The position numbers and the translations under genes were made by a program. A DNA stretch of 64,000 nucleotides from Cytophagaceae bacterium. Its GTDB lineage: Bacteria; Bacteroidota; Bacteroidia; Cytophagales; Cyclobacteriaceae. The DNA lies in contig CP030886.1 in assembly GCA_006969745.1 (NCBI GenBank), positions 868,001 to 932,000 of the forward strand, written 5' to 3'. Of the stretch, positions 9,081-19,652 are shown piece after piece. Below the pieces are notes generated by a model. It was given only the letters and a program-made list of their open reading frames with translations, ran no database searches and was not told where the DNA came from. The number at the start of each line of letters is the position of its first letter. Positions within the stretch are counted from its first letter, which is position 1.

Positions 9081-10926
9081 TTGTTGCATCAACTTCTTGT
9101 TTGTTGATTTGGTTTATCAATTGAAGGTTTTTTAATGTGGTAATTGGTACCAACTGGTTGTCTTTATATGGACCAAATCTAACTCCTTCCATGACGAATC
9201 CGTCGTGTGTAGATCCATCAAGCCAACCACGCTGAAAATATTTACCATTCTCATCCAGCATTCTGCCAAGATGCCAAATCAACTCGTATCCATAGATATG
9301 ATACTCGCCTGGCTCCCTACCGATAGACTCGATGAACAATTGTTTCACTCGTTCATAGTTATAGCTTTCAACATCAAAATATGATGGACTTAAAAAATCT
9401 ATTTGCAGCCGTTCAAGCTGTGCATATGACACAAGCGAAAAATTCATCCAGTCTTTGTACCCGATTACACCAATACTATCACTTCTCACCTCGACCATGC
9501 TTATGAAATTATTGGCCAGTAGATTACTTGATGTTGCTGCAAAAATGTGGCCTATGCTATCTGGCTCCACAGTAAATTTAACTTCATACGATTCTATAAC
9601 ATCTTCACCCTTTGAGTCACGAATAATTCTTCCGGAATCCTCATTTCTAAGGCTTCTTGTTCTTACTATTCTTCCGGGAATTAATGCAATGGAATCAATT
9701 TCCTTCTGCGAATACATGGTATCGAGACGAACTTCATACTGCTCAGTAAAATCGATTTGAATTTGCTGCGCATCCTCGTTTGTGAGGCGTTCAAAACGAA
9801 CAACAAAAAAACTATCTCTCTGTATTGTTTCGCGATATGCATTGGCGATGATGCTGTCTCTGTCAGTTTCATAAAAGATGAACAGCTTCTTATTGTCAGT
9901 GAATTTTTGCGCTGCAAATTTCGCAGCTTCCCTTCCTTGCGTGGAATATGCCGGTTTGAACAGATAGGAATATGGATTATCCCCAATGATCTCCTCGTTT
10001 GAAGACAATGGGTTGATCATGGTTATCTTATTTTCTTTAGAAAACTGGGAAATATACTTCGATGGGCCAGAGTATAGTGGTCCGACTATAACATCCGCAT
10101 TATCCAATTTGCCTTCTTTGATAAGGTCATAGGTGGTGGAGCCTTTCTTTTTTGTATCGTATGGGAAAAGATTAATGTTTATCCCTTGATCTTTCAAATC
10201 CTTTTGAGCCTGATCCATGCCCTGATACAAATCGAATATGATTGAATTTCTAATTACTGTTTGAGGTGTGGACAGATCTTCAAACATGAATGGTAGTACA
10301 ACAGCTACCGCATATTCATCCTTCTTTATCAGCGGCAGGCTTTCATCCGGGCCGATGGTCAAATCGAACTTTTCAGCCAACTCAATGAGCATTAGCTGAT
10401 CTCGCTCATCGTAAGGCTGCTTCTGGATAGCATTCGCATAATAGGTTGCTATGTATCTGTTATTCGGATTGAGTGCATACGCAGAGTCTAAACCTGCCAC
10501 AGAGAGCTTTCCGAGGTAGTTATCGATAAGGAAGTTTTTCCAATTTTCAGGCAATCGCTCCACGCGCTGAAATCCCTGCCACAGCTTATTCTGATTGAAT
10601 GAGATATAGGTTAGCCAATAATCCACTTCCTTTTGCTGATCCCAGGTAGGAAATTTGACCTGGATCTGCTTGAACATATCCTCGGCTTCCTTGAGTTGAT
10701 CAAGCTTTAGTGCAGAAAGGGCATAGTAAAATGAAGCATAGTTACCAAATGTGCCATCACTGGTAATGTTTTGAAATGCTTGTTTTGCTTCAGTATAATT
10801 ACCTAAACTGAATTGTCTTTTAGCTTCTAAATATTCACCCTGGCTGGATTGAGCAGAAACTGAAAGAAGAGAAATGAATAAGATGCTAAAGATAAGTGTA
10901 CGCACTGCTGGTTGTTTTTTATTCAA
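9061..10926 (-). CDS. Exported TPR / type 1 periplasmic-binding protein
   Basis: A signal peptide ends near SVSAQ (residue 26). Residues about 28-100 read as TPR-like helices (YLEAKRQFSLGNYTEAKQAF), and about 205-600 as a type 1 periplasmic-binding fold of the LivK/LpoA kind (VAVVLPFMF, GPLYSGPS, MINPLSSN, YGYELIWHLGRML). The TPR-plus-PBP layout recalls penicillin-binding-protein activators such as LpoA, but Bacteroidota versions are mostly annotated only as ABC substrate-binding proteins, and no transporter genes adjoin it. The listed start is TTG; a GTG at 10905 would still keep the signal peptide. It lies 9 bases after guaA and overlaps hemL. Confidence 0.82.
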   Translation of the reverse strand: MNKKQPAVRTLIFSILFISLLSVSAQSSQGEYLEAKRQFSLGNYTEAKQAFQNITSDGTFGNYASFYYALSALKLDQLKEAEDMFKQIQVKFPTWDQQKEVDYWLTYISFNQNKLWQGFQRVERLPENWKNFLIDNYLGKLSVAGLDSAYALNPNNRYIATYYANAIQKQPYDERDQLMLIELAEKFDLTIGPDESLPLIKKDEYAVAVVLPFMFEDLSTPQTVIRNSIIFDLYQGMDQAQKDLKDQGININLFPYDTKKKGSTTYDLIKEGKLDNADVIVGPLYSGPSKYISQFSKENKITMINPLSSNEEIIGDNPYSYLFKPAYSTQGREAAKFAAQKFTDNKKLFIFYETDRDSIIANAYRETIQRDSFFVVRFERLTNEDAQQIQIDFTEQYEVRLDTMYSQKEIDSIALIPGRIVRTRSLRNEDSGRIIRDSKGEDVIESYEVKFTVEPDSIGHIFAATSSNLLANNFISMVEVRSDSIGVIGYKDWMNFSLVSYAQLERLQIDFLSPSYFDVESYNYERVKQLFIESIGREPGEYHIYGYELIWHLGRMLDENGKYFQRGWLDGSTHDGFVMEGVRFGPYKDNQLVPITTLKNLQLINQINKQEVDATNEDSNK

Positions 10927-10935
10927 AGCTAGTTA

Positions 10936-12459
10936 TTATTCCCACTCGATGGTTGCCGGCGGCTTGGAACTGATATCATAAACCACTCGGTTTACACCCT
11001 TCACATTATTGATGATTTTGTTGGAAACCTTACCCAGAAATTCATAAGGAAGATGAACCCAGTCGGCTGTCATCCCATCCAGACTTGCTACCGCTCTCAA
11101 AGCAACCACATTTTCATATGTGCGCTCATCGCCCATCACTCCCACGGATTGAACAGGTAATAACATAGCTCCTGCTTGCCATACTTCATCATAAAGTCCT
11201 TCTTCTTTGAGGCCATTGATGAAATGTGCATCTACCTCTTGCAATATTCTCACCTTTTCTTCTGTGATGTCGCTTAGAATTCTAATTCCCAATCCCGGAC
11301 CAGGAAAAGGATGTCGCCCCAGGATAAATTCTGGTATCTCAAGTGTTCGTCCTACATTTCTAACCTCGTCCTTGAAAAGCGTATTTAAAGGCTCTACTAC
11401 TTTCAGATTCATCTTTGCAGGTAGTCCACCCACATTGTGGTGTGACTTAATGGTTACTGATGGACCATTTACAGAAACTGATTCGATTACGTCCGGATAG
11501 ATGGTCCCTTGCCCTAGCCACTTGACATCTTTTATGTGCTTAGCCTCTTCGTCAAATACTTCTATGAAAACACGGCCGATAATTTTTCGCTTGCCCTCCG
11601 GATCGCTTTCACCTTTTAGCTCAGAATAAAATCGTGATTTGGCATCCACTCCCTTTACATTCAGCCCCAGACCTTCATATGATTTTAACACCTGCGCAAA
11701 CTCATCCTTTCTCAATAGCCCATTGTCTACGAATATACAGTACAGGTTTTTACCAATTGCCTGATGAATGAGCATTGCCGCCACAGATGAATCTACACCT
11801 CCGGAAAGTCCGAGAACAACCTTATCATTGCCCAGCTGCTCTTTCAACTTTGCCACAGTTTCTTCTACAAAAATGTCCGGAGTCCAATCTTGTGAAGCTT
11901 TACATATATGTACCACAAAGTTTCTTAAAACCACTTTTCCATCTATACTATGGGTCACTTCGGGGTGAAACTGAATTCCATAGACTGGCTTATCCTCTAC
12001 CTTAAATGCTGCAACAGGTATTGATTCTGTTGCTGAGATAAGCTTAAAATTATTCGGTAAATCTGTGATGGTATCTGCGTGAGACATCCAAACCTGGCTT
12101 CCAATTTCCACCTCCTTCAAAAGATCAAAATGTGAATCGACCATTTTCAGGTTGGCTCGTCCGTATTCACGATGATTTGATTTTGCTACAGTCCCACCAT
12201 TTTTTTTCACAAGTAGCTGTGCTCCGTAGCAGACACCCAATACCGGTAAGTCACCGAAGGCTTCGACATTTATATCAGGAGAACCCTCATCCAAGACAGA
12301 GCATGGGCCTCCGGATAGAATAATACCTTTTACATCCGGAGTAATCTCAAACTTACTAAACGGATGTATTTCACAATAAACGTTTAACTCACGTACACGT
12401 CTGGCTATTAACTGAGTATATTGAGAGCCGAAATCGAGAATAAGGATCTTGTCTTGCAT
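10936..12459 (-). CDS. guaA: GMP synthase (glutamine-hydrolysing)
   Basis: GuaA aminates XMP to GMP. The 507-residue protein has the class I glutamine amidotransferase domain first ([19 protein letters not shown]; nucleophile Cys in GVCYGAQ; His/Glu in GIQFHPEV), then the ATP pyrophosphatase P-loop SGGVDSS and the C-terminal dimer domain ending [10 protein letters not shown] use the ATG at 12459 rather than 12519: it gives the standard N-terminus and is preceded, 4 bases away, by a good promoter box that would otherwise lie inside the gene. It is first in a guaA, TPR/PBP, hemL gene run. Confidence 0.97.
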   Translation of the reverse strand: MQDKILILDFGSQYTQLIARRVRELNVYCEIHPFSKFEITPDVKGIILSGGPCSVLDEGSPDINVEAFGDLPVLGVCYGAQLLVKKNGGTVAKSNHREYGRANLKMVDSHFDLLKEVEIGSQVWMSHADTITDLPNNFKLISATESIPVAAFKVEDKPVYGIQFHPEVTHSIDGKVVLRNFVVHICKASQDWTPDIFVEETVAKLKEQLGNDKVVLGLSGGVDSSVAAMLIHQAIGKNLYCIFVDNGLLRKDEFAQVLKSYEGLGLNVKGVDAKSRFYSELKGESDPEGKRKIIGRVFIEVFDEEAKHIKDVKWLGQGTIYPDVIESVSVNGPSVTIKSHHNVGGLPAKMNLKVVEPLNTLFKDEVRNVGRTLEIPEFILGRHPFPGPGLGIRILSDITEEKVRILQEVDAHFINGLKEEGLYDEVWQAGAMLLPVQSVGVMGDERTYENVVALRAVASLDGMTADWVHLPYEFLGKVSNKIINNVKGVNRVVYDISSKPPATIEWE

Positions 12460-12463
12460 GGCC

Positions 12464-12492
12464 GCAAAATTACAGGCTTCTTGCATACCAAA
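12464..12492 (-). promoter_or_regulatory. guaA promoter
   Basis: On the minus strand TTTG (12492-12489) and TAATTTTG (12472-12465) are separated by 16 bases, matching the Bacteroidota -33 TTTG and -7 TAnnTTTG elements. The -7 box ends only 5 bases before the ATG, which predicts an mRNA with almost no leader and supports the 12459 start. Confidence 0.6.
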
Positions 12493-12548
12493 AGTGTGTT
12501 TCTTTATCGAAAATTTCACAAGATCATCTAAAGATTTTAATACTGGAA

Positions 12549-12556
12549 TAATTTTG
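12549..12556 (+). promoter_or_regulatory. Possible -7 box of the PafA-like gene
   Basis: TAATTTTG fits TAnnTTTG exactly and lies 35 bases before the ATG at 12592. No convincing -33 element was seen. Confidence 0.4.
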
Positions 12557-12591
12557 GTTTAATACCTTCACGTACCGAACGATTCACACGG

Positions 12592-14202
12592 ATGAAGAAA
12601 TTACTATACTGTCTATTAATTCCTGTTACATCAATTCTATCCGCACAAGAAAAGCCACGCCTGGTGGTAGGCATTGTTGTTGATCAAATGAGATATGATT
12701 ACATATCCAGGTATTATGATGATTTCGAAAATGATGGATTCAAGCGATTAATTAAAGACGGATTTGTTTTTAAAAATGCACATTACGACTATACACCTAC
12801 AAAGACAGGCCCTGGCCATGCTTCTATATATACTGGAACTACCCCTGCGAGGCATGGGATCATAGGTAATGATTGGTTTGTCCCATCTATCGGCAGAAGA
12901 TACAATTGCGTGGAGGACACCACGGTTTCGGTTGTAGGTGGTGTGTCAAATGGAAAAGTTTCTCCTAAAAATTTGCTCACAACTACAATAACCGATGAGC
13001 TTAGATTGTACTACAACTTCACCGCTAAGGTCGTGGGTATTTCATTAAAAGATCGTGGTGCGGCACTCCCTGCCGGGCACAATCCTACAGGCGCTTACTG
13101 GTATGATCTGATGAGTGGGAAAATGATCACAAGCACCTATTATGCAAGCAAACTTCCTAAATGGGTTGATGATTACAATAGGCAAAAAAGACCGACAGAG
13201 CTCCTAAACGTACAATGGGAGCTCCTTAAAGAGAAGCGTATCTACAATGAAAGTATAGCTGACGAAAACGACTTTGAGCAACCCATCAAAAAAGGAATGA
13301 ATGTATCCTTCCCACACAATCTGGCTCAATTCAAAAATGATCCAGCTATTTTAAAGTACACTCCTTTTACCAATACGGTTATCAAAGAAGTTGCGATAAA
13401 GGCTATTGAAGGTGAAAATCTTGGAAAAGACTCCATACCAGACTTTTTAACAATTAGCTTCTCCGCCACCGATGACATTGGACACAGGTTTGGACCAAGA
13501 TCTCTGGAAGTACAAGACACTTATTTGAGATTAGACCGTGAAATAGCTGAAATACTTAACTATTTGGATCAGACAATTGGAAAGGACAATTATCTGGTAT
13601 TTCTTTCAGCTGATCATGGAGCAACAGATGTACCTGCATATCTATATAAAAATAAGATGCCTGCTGGCTATCACAATAATAGCTACATCAAGTCCATTTT
13701 GAATGCAGAGCTGAATAAGAAGCATGGAGAAGGGAAATGGATCAGCTCAATTATAAATGAACAAGTTTACCTCAATCACGAGCTGATTAAAGAAAAGGGA
13801 TTGGATGCGAAAGCTATAAAACAAACGGTCATTAAAAGACTCATGGATGAGGATTATATAGTAGAGGCCTTTGATAAAGATGTGGTAGCCATGCGTATGT
13901 TTACAGACCCTACATTGATTCGACTGCAAAATGGTTATAACAACAAACGTAGCGGTGACATCCTTTACAATCTATCGCCAAGTGACCTGAACGATGCCTT
14001 TGGTAGAAAAGGAACCGACCACAGAACTCCATATGCGTATGATACTCATATTCCGATCATTTTTTATGGAAAAGGCATCCGTAGCGGAAGTAGCGTAAGA
14101 CGTGTGGATATTACAGATATAGCTCCTTCTCTTTCCCTTCTTCTTAACATATCCTTGCCAAGCGGAAGTACGGGAGAGCCATTAAAAGAATTGTTCGATT
14201 AG
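12592..14202 (+). CDS. pafA: PafA-type exported alkaline phosphatase
   Basis: The 536-residue exported enzyme (signal peptide 1-19, ending LSAQ) belongs to the alkaline phosphatase superfamily. Metal ligand D31 is in GIVVDQMRYD; the nucleophile is probably T72 in TKTGPGHASIY; KDRGAALPAGH matches the PafA Lys/Arg segment that makes the enzyme a broad phosphate-monoester hydrolase independent of phosphate repression in flavobacteria. Further metal-binding residues occur in ATDDIGHRFGP, SADHGATD and a C-terminal DTHIPIIFYGKG. It should release phosphate from organic esters in the periplasm. No PHO box or phosphate transporter is nearby. Confidence 0.92.
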   Translation: MKKLLYCLLIPVTSILSAQEKPRLVVGIVVDQMRYDYISRYYDDFENDGFKRLIKDGFVFKNAHYDYTPTKTGPGHASIYTGTTPARHGIIGNDWFVPSIGRRYNCVEDTTVSVVGGVSNGKVSPKNLLTTTITDELRLYYNFTAKVVGISLKDRGAALPAGHNPTGAYWYDLMSGKMITSTYYASKLPKWVDDYNRQKRPTELLNVQWELLKEKRIYNESIADENDFEQPIKKGMNVSFPHNLAQFKNDPAILKYTPFTNTVIKEVAIKAIEGENLGKDSIPDFLTISFSATDDIGHRFGPRSLEVQDTYLRLDREIAEILNYLDQTIGKDNYLVFLSADHGATDVPAYLYKNKMPAGYHNNSYIKSILNAELNKKHGEGKWISSIINEQVYLNHELIKEKGLDAKAIKQTVIKRLMDEDYIVEAFDKDVVAMRMFTDPTLIRLQNGYNNKRSGDILYNLSPSDLNDAFGRKGTDHRTPYAYDTHIPIIFYGKGIRSGSSVRRVDITDIAPSLSLLLNISLPSGSTGEPLKELFD

Positions 14203-14236
14203 AACTATTTCTACATAAGATGAGTATAATTGGTCT

Positions 14237-14887
14237 ATGAGAAATGTTTGCCTCCTTTTGACCTTTATTTCATTGTCTGTCTTCTCACAACCTGTGAAGA
14301 TCGCAAAGCTAAAATATGATGGTGGTGGAGACTGGTATGCAAACAAAACTGCATTGCCTAATCTGATTGAGTTTTGCAATGAACAAATCAACACCAACCT
14401 GGCTATATCAGAAGATGTTGTAGATGTTGGAAGCCCTGATCTTTTTTTATATCCATATATCTACATGACAGGCCATGGCAATGTCGTCTTAAATAGGGCT
14501 CAAGCAGAGAATCTAAGGAGTTATCTCACATCAGGTGGATTTTTGCACATAGATGATAATTATGGATTAGATCAGTTTGTACGAATAGAAATGAAAAAGG
14601 TATTTCCAGAGCTGGAATTTGTCGAGATACCTTTCGATCACCCGATTTATCATCAAAAATTTGATTTTGATGATGGACTCCCAAAAATTCACCAACACGA
14701 TGGCAAGCCACCCAAAGGCTACGGGTTGATCTATGAGAAAAGATTGGTGTGCTTCTATACCTATGAGTCGGACCTAGGAAACGGCTGGGAGGATCAGTCT
14801 GTCTACAACGATCCTGAAGCAATCAGAATTGAAGCTTTGAAAATGGGTGCCAATATTATCTCATATGCGTTTACCTCAGCTCTATAA
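14237..14887 (+). CDS. Exported DUF4159 protein
   Basis: The 216-residue product has a signal peptide (1-17, ending VFSQ) and a DUF4159 domain: KYDGGGDWYAN, YIYMTGHGNV, LRSYLTSGGFLHIDDNYG and a final GANIISYAF segment. DUF4159 resembles a flavodoxin/glutamine-amidotransferase-like fold and is usual in Bacteroidota, often near MoxR/BatA aerotolerance genes, none of which is present here. The ATG is 4 bases after TATAATTG, a near-match to the -7 box. Function unknown; probably periplasmic. Confidence 0.88.
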   Translation: MRNVCLLLTFISLSVFSQPVKIAKLKYDGGGDWYANKTALPNLIEFCNEQINTNLAISEDVVDVGSPDLFLYPYIYMTGHGNVVLNRAQAENLRSYLTSGGFLHIDDNYGLDQFVRIEMKKVFPELEFVEIPFDHPIYHQKFDFDDGLPKIHQHDGKPPKGYGLIYEKRLVCFYTYESDLGNGWEDQSVYNDPEAIRIEALKMGANIISYAFTSAL

Positions 14888-14957
14888 ATAAGTAAAGCCC
14901 CAATCTTCCGAAGAATCATGAGGCGATTACCTACCTGAAAACTTACTTAACCAAATA

Positions 14958-15791
14958 TTATCTTCTTCCTTTTGGTGTGATCACCTTGGTGATTGGATCA
15001 CCGCCATTGATTGTAATTGTTACCTCATTGTCACATCTTCCATCACCATAGTCAACAATCACTTCATTGTCATCGGTGGTGTATTTTTTGATTCCTGATA
15101 CCGGAATAAATACTCTGCTAGACCAGCACGCTCTTTTGTAGATTATTCTGCTGATGATCTCAACTGAATAATTAACACCATCTCTCCTTGTACCGCTCGC
15201 GTTACCTTCTACACCTACTTCATCATTCAGCGGATTATTTGCACGGAACCAGTAGCGTGTTCTTTCTGAATCTCTGGTAGCCTCAGTCTCATCTTCAAAA
15301 GTCAGTTTACCTCCGGTAAGCGTAATGCTAAATACCGGATCATCATCCAGACTTTCAGAAATGTTTTCGACTGTGCGTGTTCCTTCTATCAAAACTCCAT
15401 CTACACTAAATCCATCAAAAGTTGCTGTTCGAAACGCACCAGGAACCAACCTATGGTCGCTGTATGAAATCCGAATAACCCCTGCTCTGGTACGTCCACC
15501 CGGACCTTCACATCCATCACCATAATCGATGGTTACTGTTTTCGCCACCTCATCGTGGGTGATTGTAGCGCAATCCAAAACGTCATCTCGATTTAATCTT
15601 CCTGAACCATCAATTGTTTCCAATCCAGCCTCTACTACTACATCTATGTCTTCATAGTTAGATTCCAGTGTTGCCTCAGAGTCTAAATCCAAAGACTCAA
15701 CCAAGTCGCCTCCAGATACTTCATCATCATTGTTACATGACGATAGAAAGGTGGCAAATGCAATCGAAGTAATTAATAATAGCTTTTTCAT
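14958..15791 (-). CDS. Predicted lipoprotein, 277 aa
   Basis: A lipoprotein signal is clear (lipobox LSSC, Cys at residue 19) followed by NNDDE, an acidic tether. The rest is rich in short beta strands; two similar blocks carry a VDYGDG motif (VTIDYGDGCEGP and VIVDYGDGRCDN) about 145 residues apart, suggesting an internal duplication of a beta-rich domain. It matches no family I can name. It stands alone, convergent with the DUF4159 gene. Probably an envelope protein of unknown role. Confidence 0.82.
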   Translation of the reverse strand: MKKLLLITSIAFATFLSSCNNDDEVSGGDLVESLDLDSEATLESNYEDIDVVVEAGLETIDGSGRLNRDDVLDCATITHDEVAKTVTIDYGDGCEGPGGRTRAGVIRISYSDHRLVPGAFRTATFDGFSVDGVLIEGTRTVENISESLDDDPVFSITLTGGKLTFEDETEATRDSERTRYWFRANNPLNDEVGVEGNASGTRRDGVNYSVEIISRIIYKRACWSSRVFIPVSGIKKYTTDDNEVIVDYGDGRCDNEVTITINGGDPITKVITPKGRR

Positions 15792-15999
15792 AATTGTTTT
15801 ATTTCTTGTAATTGTTTTTCAAATGATTTGCCCCTTTGACAGTCCATACCAGAGAAGGTTTAAAAACAAGTTTGATTTTCTTTATTTGAGCTGAAAAGAA
15901 TACAAAAGGTAGACATTGGCATTTTCGCAACAATTAATCTTTAAATAGTGCTAGTTGATTGTTTATAATTGTAGTGATAGACTTTAAATTCCACCCAGT

Positions 16000-16950
16000 A
16001 TGCGAAACCTCTTAATAGGAATTGTACTTCTTATATGCACAGTGCAGGCGCATGGCCAAGGATGTAGCGATGCAGGATTTTGTACGATGGGTGCGATGAA
16101 GCCAGATCAGAACTACAGCAAACGTGTAGCCATTAAGCTGAGATCCATTGAGTTTAATTATTACAAAGGAACAAGTTTACTCACCCCAATAATCTATGCT
16201 GCAACGATAGATTTTAACCTTGGTATAAATGATTACAGTTCATTCCAAATCAAGCTGCCCTATCAGTGGGTAAAAGGTACGCTTGGAGAAACCGCGGGTT
16301 TGGGTGATATTTCATTGAGCTATACCAGACTGATAAAATCAACCAACAAATGGAACATAAACGGAACATTAGGTGCCAAAATCCCTTCTAACGATAGCAA
16401 TACGACGGTAAACAATGAAAATACCGGCGGTTTAGATGCACCGATCCACATGTATTATCAGCAAAGCCTTGGTTCGTATGATGCGATAGCGGGTATTTCA
16501 GCAATCAGTAGAAATTGGCTCTTTGCAGCTGGTATTCAAATTGCCCTGACCAGAAACAACAATCAATTTGTATGGTCTGGATTTCCGAATTATCCTGATA
16601 CTGAATATTTACAGAGCTACAATATTGGAAGAGAATTGCTAAGAGGGACAGATGTAATGATCAGAGTAGAACGAAACTGGAGATTCACCAACTTCAATTT
16701 TTCTCTAGGTGCCTTGCCTATATATAGAATCACAAAGGATGAAGGCATACCGCAAGGGGAAACTGAACGAATCAAACTTCCCCAAACGACGGGTCTAGCA
16801 CTTTCGGTACTAGGCAGTTTCGGTTATCATTTTGATGTTAACAATAGCATAAAAATTATCAAAGGTATCAAACTGGTCGATCGTGATTTTAATCCGGATG
16901 GACTTACCAGAGACGAAGTTCTCAGTATAAGCTACGTCTATAAATTTTGA
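16000..16950 (+). CDS. Predicted outer-membrane beta-barrel protein
   Basis: After a signal peptide (1-19, ending AHGQ) comes a short Cys-containing segment (GCSDAGFC) and then about a dozen amphipathic strands, ending with the aromatic SYVYKF expected of an outer-membrane barrel. It resembles the transporter-type barrels annotated near heavy-metal or aromatic genes, but no ligand is evident. Its stop overlaps the start of the TPR-CHAT gene by one base (TGATG), so the two are probably coupled. In this context it may anchor or export the CHAT protein, which is inference only. Confidence 0.82.
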   Translation: MRNLLIGIVLLICTVQAHGQGCSDAGFCTMGAMKPDQNYSKRVAIKLRSIEFNYYKGTSLLTPIIYAATIDFNLGINDYSSFQIKLPYQWVKGTLGETAGLGDISLSYTRLIKSTNKWNINGTLGAKIPSNDSNTTVNNENTGGLDAPIHMYYQQSLGSYDAIAGISAISRNWLFAAGIQIALTRNNNQFVWSGFPNYPDTEYLQSYNIGRELLRGTDVMIRVERNWRFTNFNFSLGALPIYRITKDEGIPQGETERIKLPQTTGLALSVLGSFGYHFDVNNSIKIIKGIKLVDRDFNPDGLTRDEVLSISYVYKF

Positions 16951-19640
16951 TGATGAGAAAGCAATTACTAGCTGTATTTATTTCTGTCGTATTTTTTCCT
17001 GTATTAGCCCAGGAGATTCAACAAAAACAAGCTGAAGAAGCTTATGCAGGAAGCAATTTTGATAAAGCTTATGATCAATTCAAGCAAGCCGGAGATATCC
17101 ATTATGCCAACCAAGACTATGGCCAATATGTAGAATCACATCTTAAAATGATCGATTGCCAACTACAATTAGGTGATCCTTTTCATGCCAAGAGCCTTTC
17201 TGAAAATACACTCCAATTTATAAAAAGTGAATTACCAGATCAGTCTGTTTTAATGGCGAGATGTCAAACCTTACTTGGGTTAAGCTATCTAAACTTAGGA
17301 CATAATGACGATGCATTGGAGAGTCTGCTCGCAGCAGAAAGTAGCTTTGAAGATGCCGACTCAAAAGAAAAGGCCAATTGCCTTGATGCCATTGGACAGG
17401 TGTATAATAACAATGAGAATAAACAATTAGCAACGCAATACCTGGAGCAGGCCTTTAAGATGCGTAGAGCTATTTTTGGTCCTCAGTCACTAGAAGCAGC
17501 TAATTCATACAATAATTTGGGTCAGGTTTTTTTACAAAGCGACCCGCTACAAGCCATTATATATTTCAATCGGGCCAAAGGGATCTATGAAGAGAAGTTG
17601 GGGAATAGTAGTAGAAGAGCTTTAAGAGCGAGTTTGAACATTGCTTTTGCCGAAATAGAGCAAGGAAACTATGAAGATGCATTGGAGCAGCTCAACACCG
17701 TAAAGCGTATCTATGACCTTACGTATGAAGAAGAACATCCGAACAAAGCTTACATTCAGGCTATTGTTGGCAGGGTTCACTTATTGAAAGAAGAGTATGA
17801 AAAAGCCTTACTCAATCAAAAGCAAGCATTGCAGATGTACATTAGCTTATTTGGCGAAAAGCATCCTGACGTAGCAAACACCTACTTTTCGATAGGTGAG
17901 ATATATAAAGCAAAGAGTGAATTCAAAGTATCAGTAGAATTTTATCAACAAGCCATATATGCCAACTTGCCTGATCAAGTATACACGACCATTTATGACT
18001 TACCTCAATTAGAAAACTATTTCAATGCGGACATTTTGCTAAGATCTCTTCAAGCAAAAGCCATTGCATTAGGAGCGCTGCATTTCGAAAAATCATTGAA
18101 CGTCAAAGATCTGGTTGGTGCTATCGACACGTATAGAAAATGTGATGACCTTATAACTATCATCCGTAGAAAACGACTGAATGAGCAGGATAAGCTGAAG
18201 CTTGGCCAGATCGCCAAAGAGGTTTATGAAAGTGGGATTCAGCTTTCATTGATATTGAGCGATCAAAGTTTCAATAGAAAAAAACACCTCCAGACCGCCT
18301 TTGACTTTTGCGAACGAAGTAAATCGTCTGTATTGCTAGAAGCCATCACAGAGTCAAAAGCAAAAAAATTTGCAGGTATTCCGAACGAACTAATTGTCCT
18401 TGAAGACAGCCTGAAAGACGAAATTTCATACCTGGAACAACAGCTCGCTCAGCAAGAGAACGCAGATAATCAGGAAATGAAAGATCTGCTATTTAGCTAT
18501 CAAAATACCTACAGAAGTTTTATCACAAATCTTGAAACCAACTATCCGGAATATTACAAGCTTAAATACAACCAGTCAGTTGCTACCATCGCTTCAGTTC
18601 AAGAGCATCTGACAGAAAATTCTGCAATGTTATCCTATTTCCTGGGTGACAAAGAATTATACGTATTCGTCATTACAAAAAAAGGCGTCAAAGCCGAGCG
18701 GAAAGAAAAAGGAGAAGATTTCAACAAGCTTACTTCGGCCTTAAGAAATTCGATCAAGTATAATAGCAAAGCTGCATTTCTTCGGACCGCCAAATCTTTG
18801 TACGCACTTTTGATTCCTGATCTGCCTTCTAATATCAGTGAATTAATAATCTTACCAGATGGTGTCTTGGGCACATTGCCATTCGAGTCTTTTGTTGATC
18901 CTGATGATGACGCAGATGCTTATTCAAATATGGCTTTCCTCATCAAAAAATATCATATCTCATACGACTACTCAGCTACGCTATTTAATGAAAGGCATGC
19001 CGACGAGGAGCAGATAAACCCTGAAATTTTATTAATCGCTCCCATAAGTTTTGAAAACAATGATGTGCGGATGAACGCTCTACCAGGCTCTGAAAAAGAG
19101 ATAGAAGAAATCAGGTATTTGTTTATGGGAAGCAACTGTGAAACTAAAGTACAAGCTGGAAATGATGCAAGCGAGTCAAACTTTAAGAAAGAAAATCTAG
19201 GCAAATACCGCTACTTACACTTCGCCACACATGGATTGGTAAATGAATCCGAACCTGCACTTTCACGGATTTTTCTCAAGCCCGGATCAGAAGAAGATGG
19301 AAGCCTGTATACTGGCGAAATTTATAATCTCAACATAGATGCCGATTTGGTAACGCTCTCGGCATGTGAAACAGGATTGGGTAAGGTGGCTAAAGGAGAA
19401 GGTATCGTTGGTCTCAGCAGAGCCTTGCAGTACGCAGGCGCCAACAACATAATTGTCTCGCTCTGGCAGGTTGCAGACGCTTCCACTGCCCAAATGATGA
19501 TCGAATTTTACAAATACAATCTCAATAATGAGCATCATGGGTACAATACCGCGCTGAGGCAAGCCAAACTATCACTACTAAACTCAGAGCAATACGCCAG
19601 ACCATATTACTGGGCACCATTTATTTTAGTTGGGATGTAA
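16950..19640 (+). CDS. Exported TPR-CHAT protein
   Basis: This 896-residue protein has a signal peptide (about 1-20, ending PVLAQ), eight or so tetratricopeptide repeats (about 25-340), a helical linker, and a C-terminal CHAT domain (about 600-896). CHAT proteins are caspase/separase-like cysteine peptidases; the predicted His is H761 in HFATHG and Cys is C806 in LSACETG, both intact. The ATG at 16950 overlaps the barrel gene stop; a TTG one codon earlier is less likely. A LytTR regulator follows after 12 bases. Sequence of parts suggests a sensor (TPR) controlling a peptidase in the periplasm. The substrate is unknown; the domain could also be a scaffold. Confidence 0.92.
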   Translation: MMRKQLLAVFISVVFFPVLAQEIQQKQAEEAYAGSNFDKAYDQFKQAGDIHYANQDYGQYVESHLKMIDCQLQLGDPFHAKSLSENTLQFIKSELPDQSVLMARCQTLLGLSYLNLGHNDDALESLLAAESSFEDADSKEKANCLDAIGQVYNNNENKQLATQYLEQAFKMRRAIFGPQSLEAANSYNNLGQVFLQSDPLQAIIYFNRAKGIYEEKLGNSSRRALRASLNIAFAEIEQGNYEDALEQLNTVKRIYDLTYEEEHPNKAYIQAIVGRVHLLKEEYEKALLNQKQALQMYISLFGEKHPDVANTYFSIGEIYKAKSEFKVSVEFYQQAIYANLPDQVYTTIYDLPQLENYFNADILLRSLQAKAIALGALHFEKSLNVKDLVGAIDTYRKCDDLITIIRRKRLNEQDKLKLGQIAKEVYESGIQLSLILSDQSFNRKKHLQTAFDFCERSKSSVLLEAITESKAKKFAGIPNELIVLEDSLKDEISYLEQQLAQQENADNQEMKDLLFSYQNTYRSFITNLETNYPEYYKLKYNQSVATIASVQEHLTENSAMLSYFLGDKELYVFVITKKGVKAERKEKGEDFNKLTSALRNSIKYNSKAAFLRTAKSLYALLIPDLPSNISELIILPDGVLGTLPFESFVDPDDDADAYSNMAFLIKKYHISYDYSATLFNERHADEEQINPEILLIAPISFENNDVRMNALPGSEKEIEEIRYLFMGSNCETKVQAGNDASESNFKKENLGKYRYLHFATHGLVNESEPALSRIFLKPGSEEDGSLYTGEIYNLNIDADLVTLSACETGLGKVAKGEGIVGLSRALQYAGANNIIVSLWQVADASTAQMMIEFYKYNLNNEHHGYNTALRQAKLSLLNSEQYARPYYWAPFILVGM

Positions 19641-19652
19641 TATCTTTAGTTG

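Noticed and set aside
12460..12519. Longer guaA start (ATG at 12519)
   Set aside because: It adds 20 residues not found in GuaA and covers the promoter box next to 12459.
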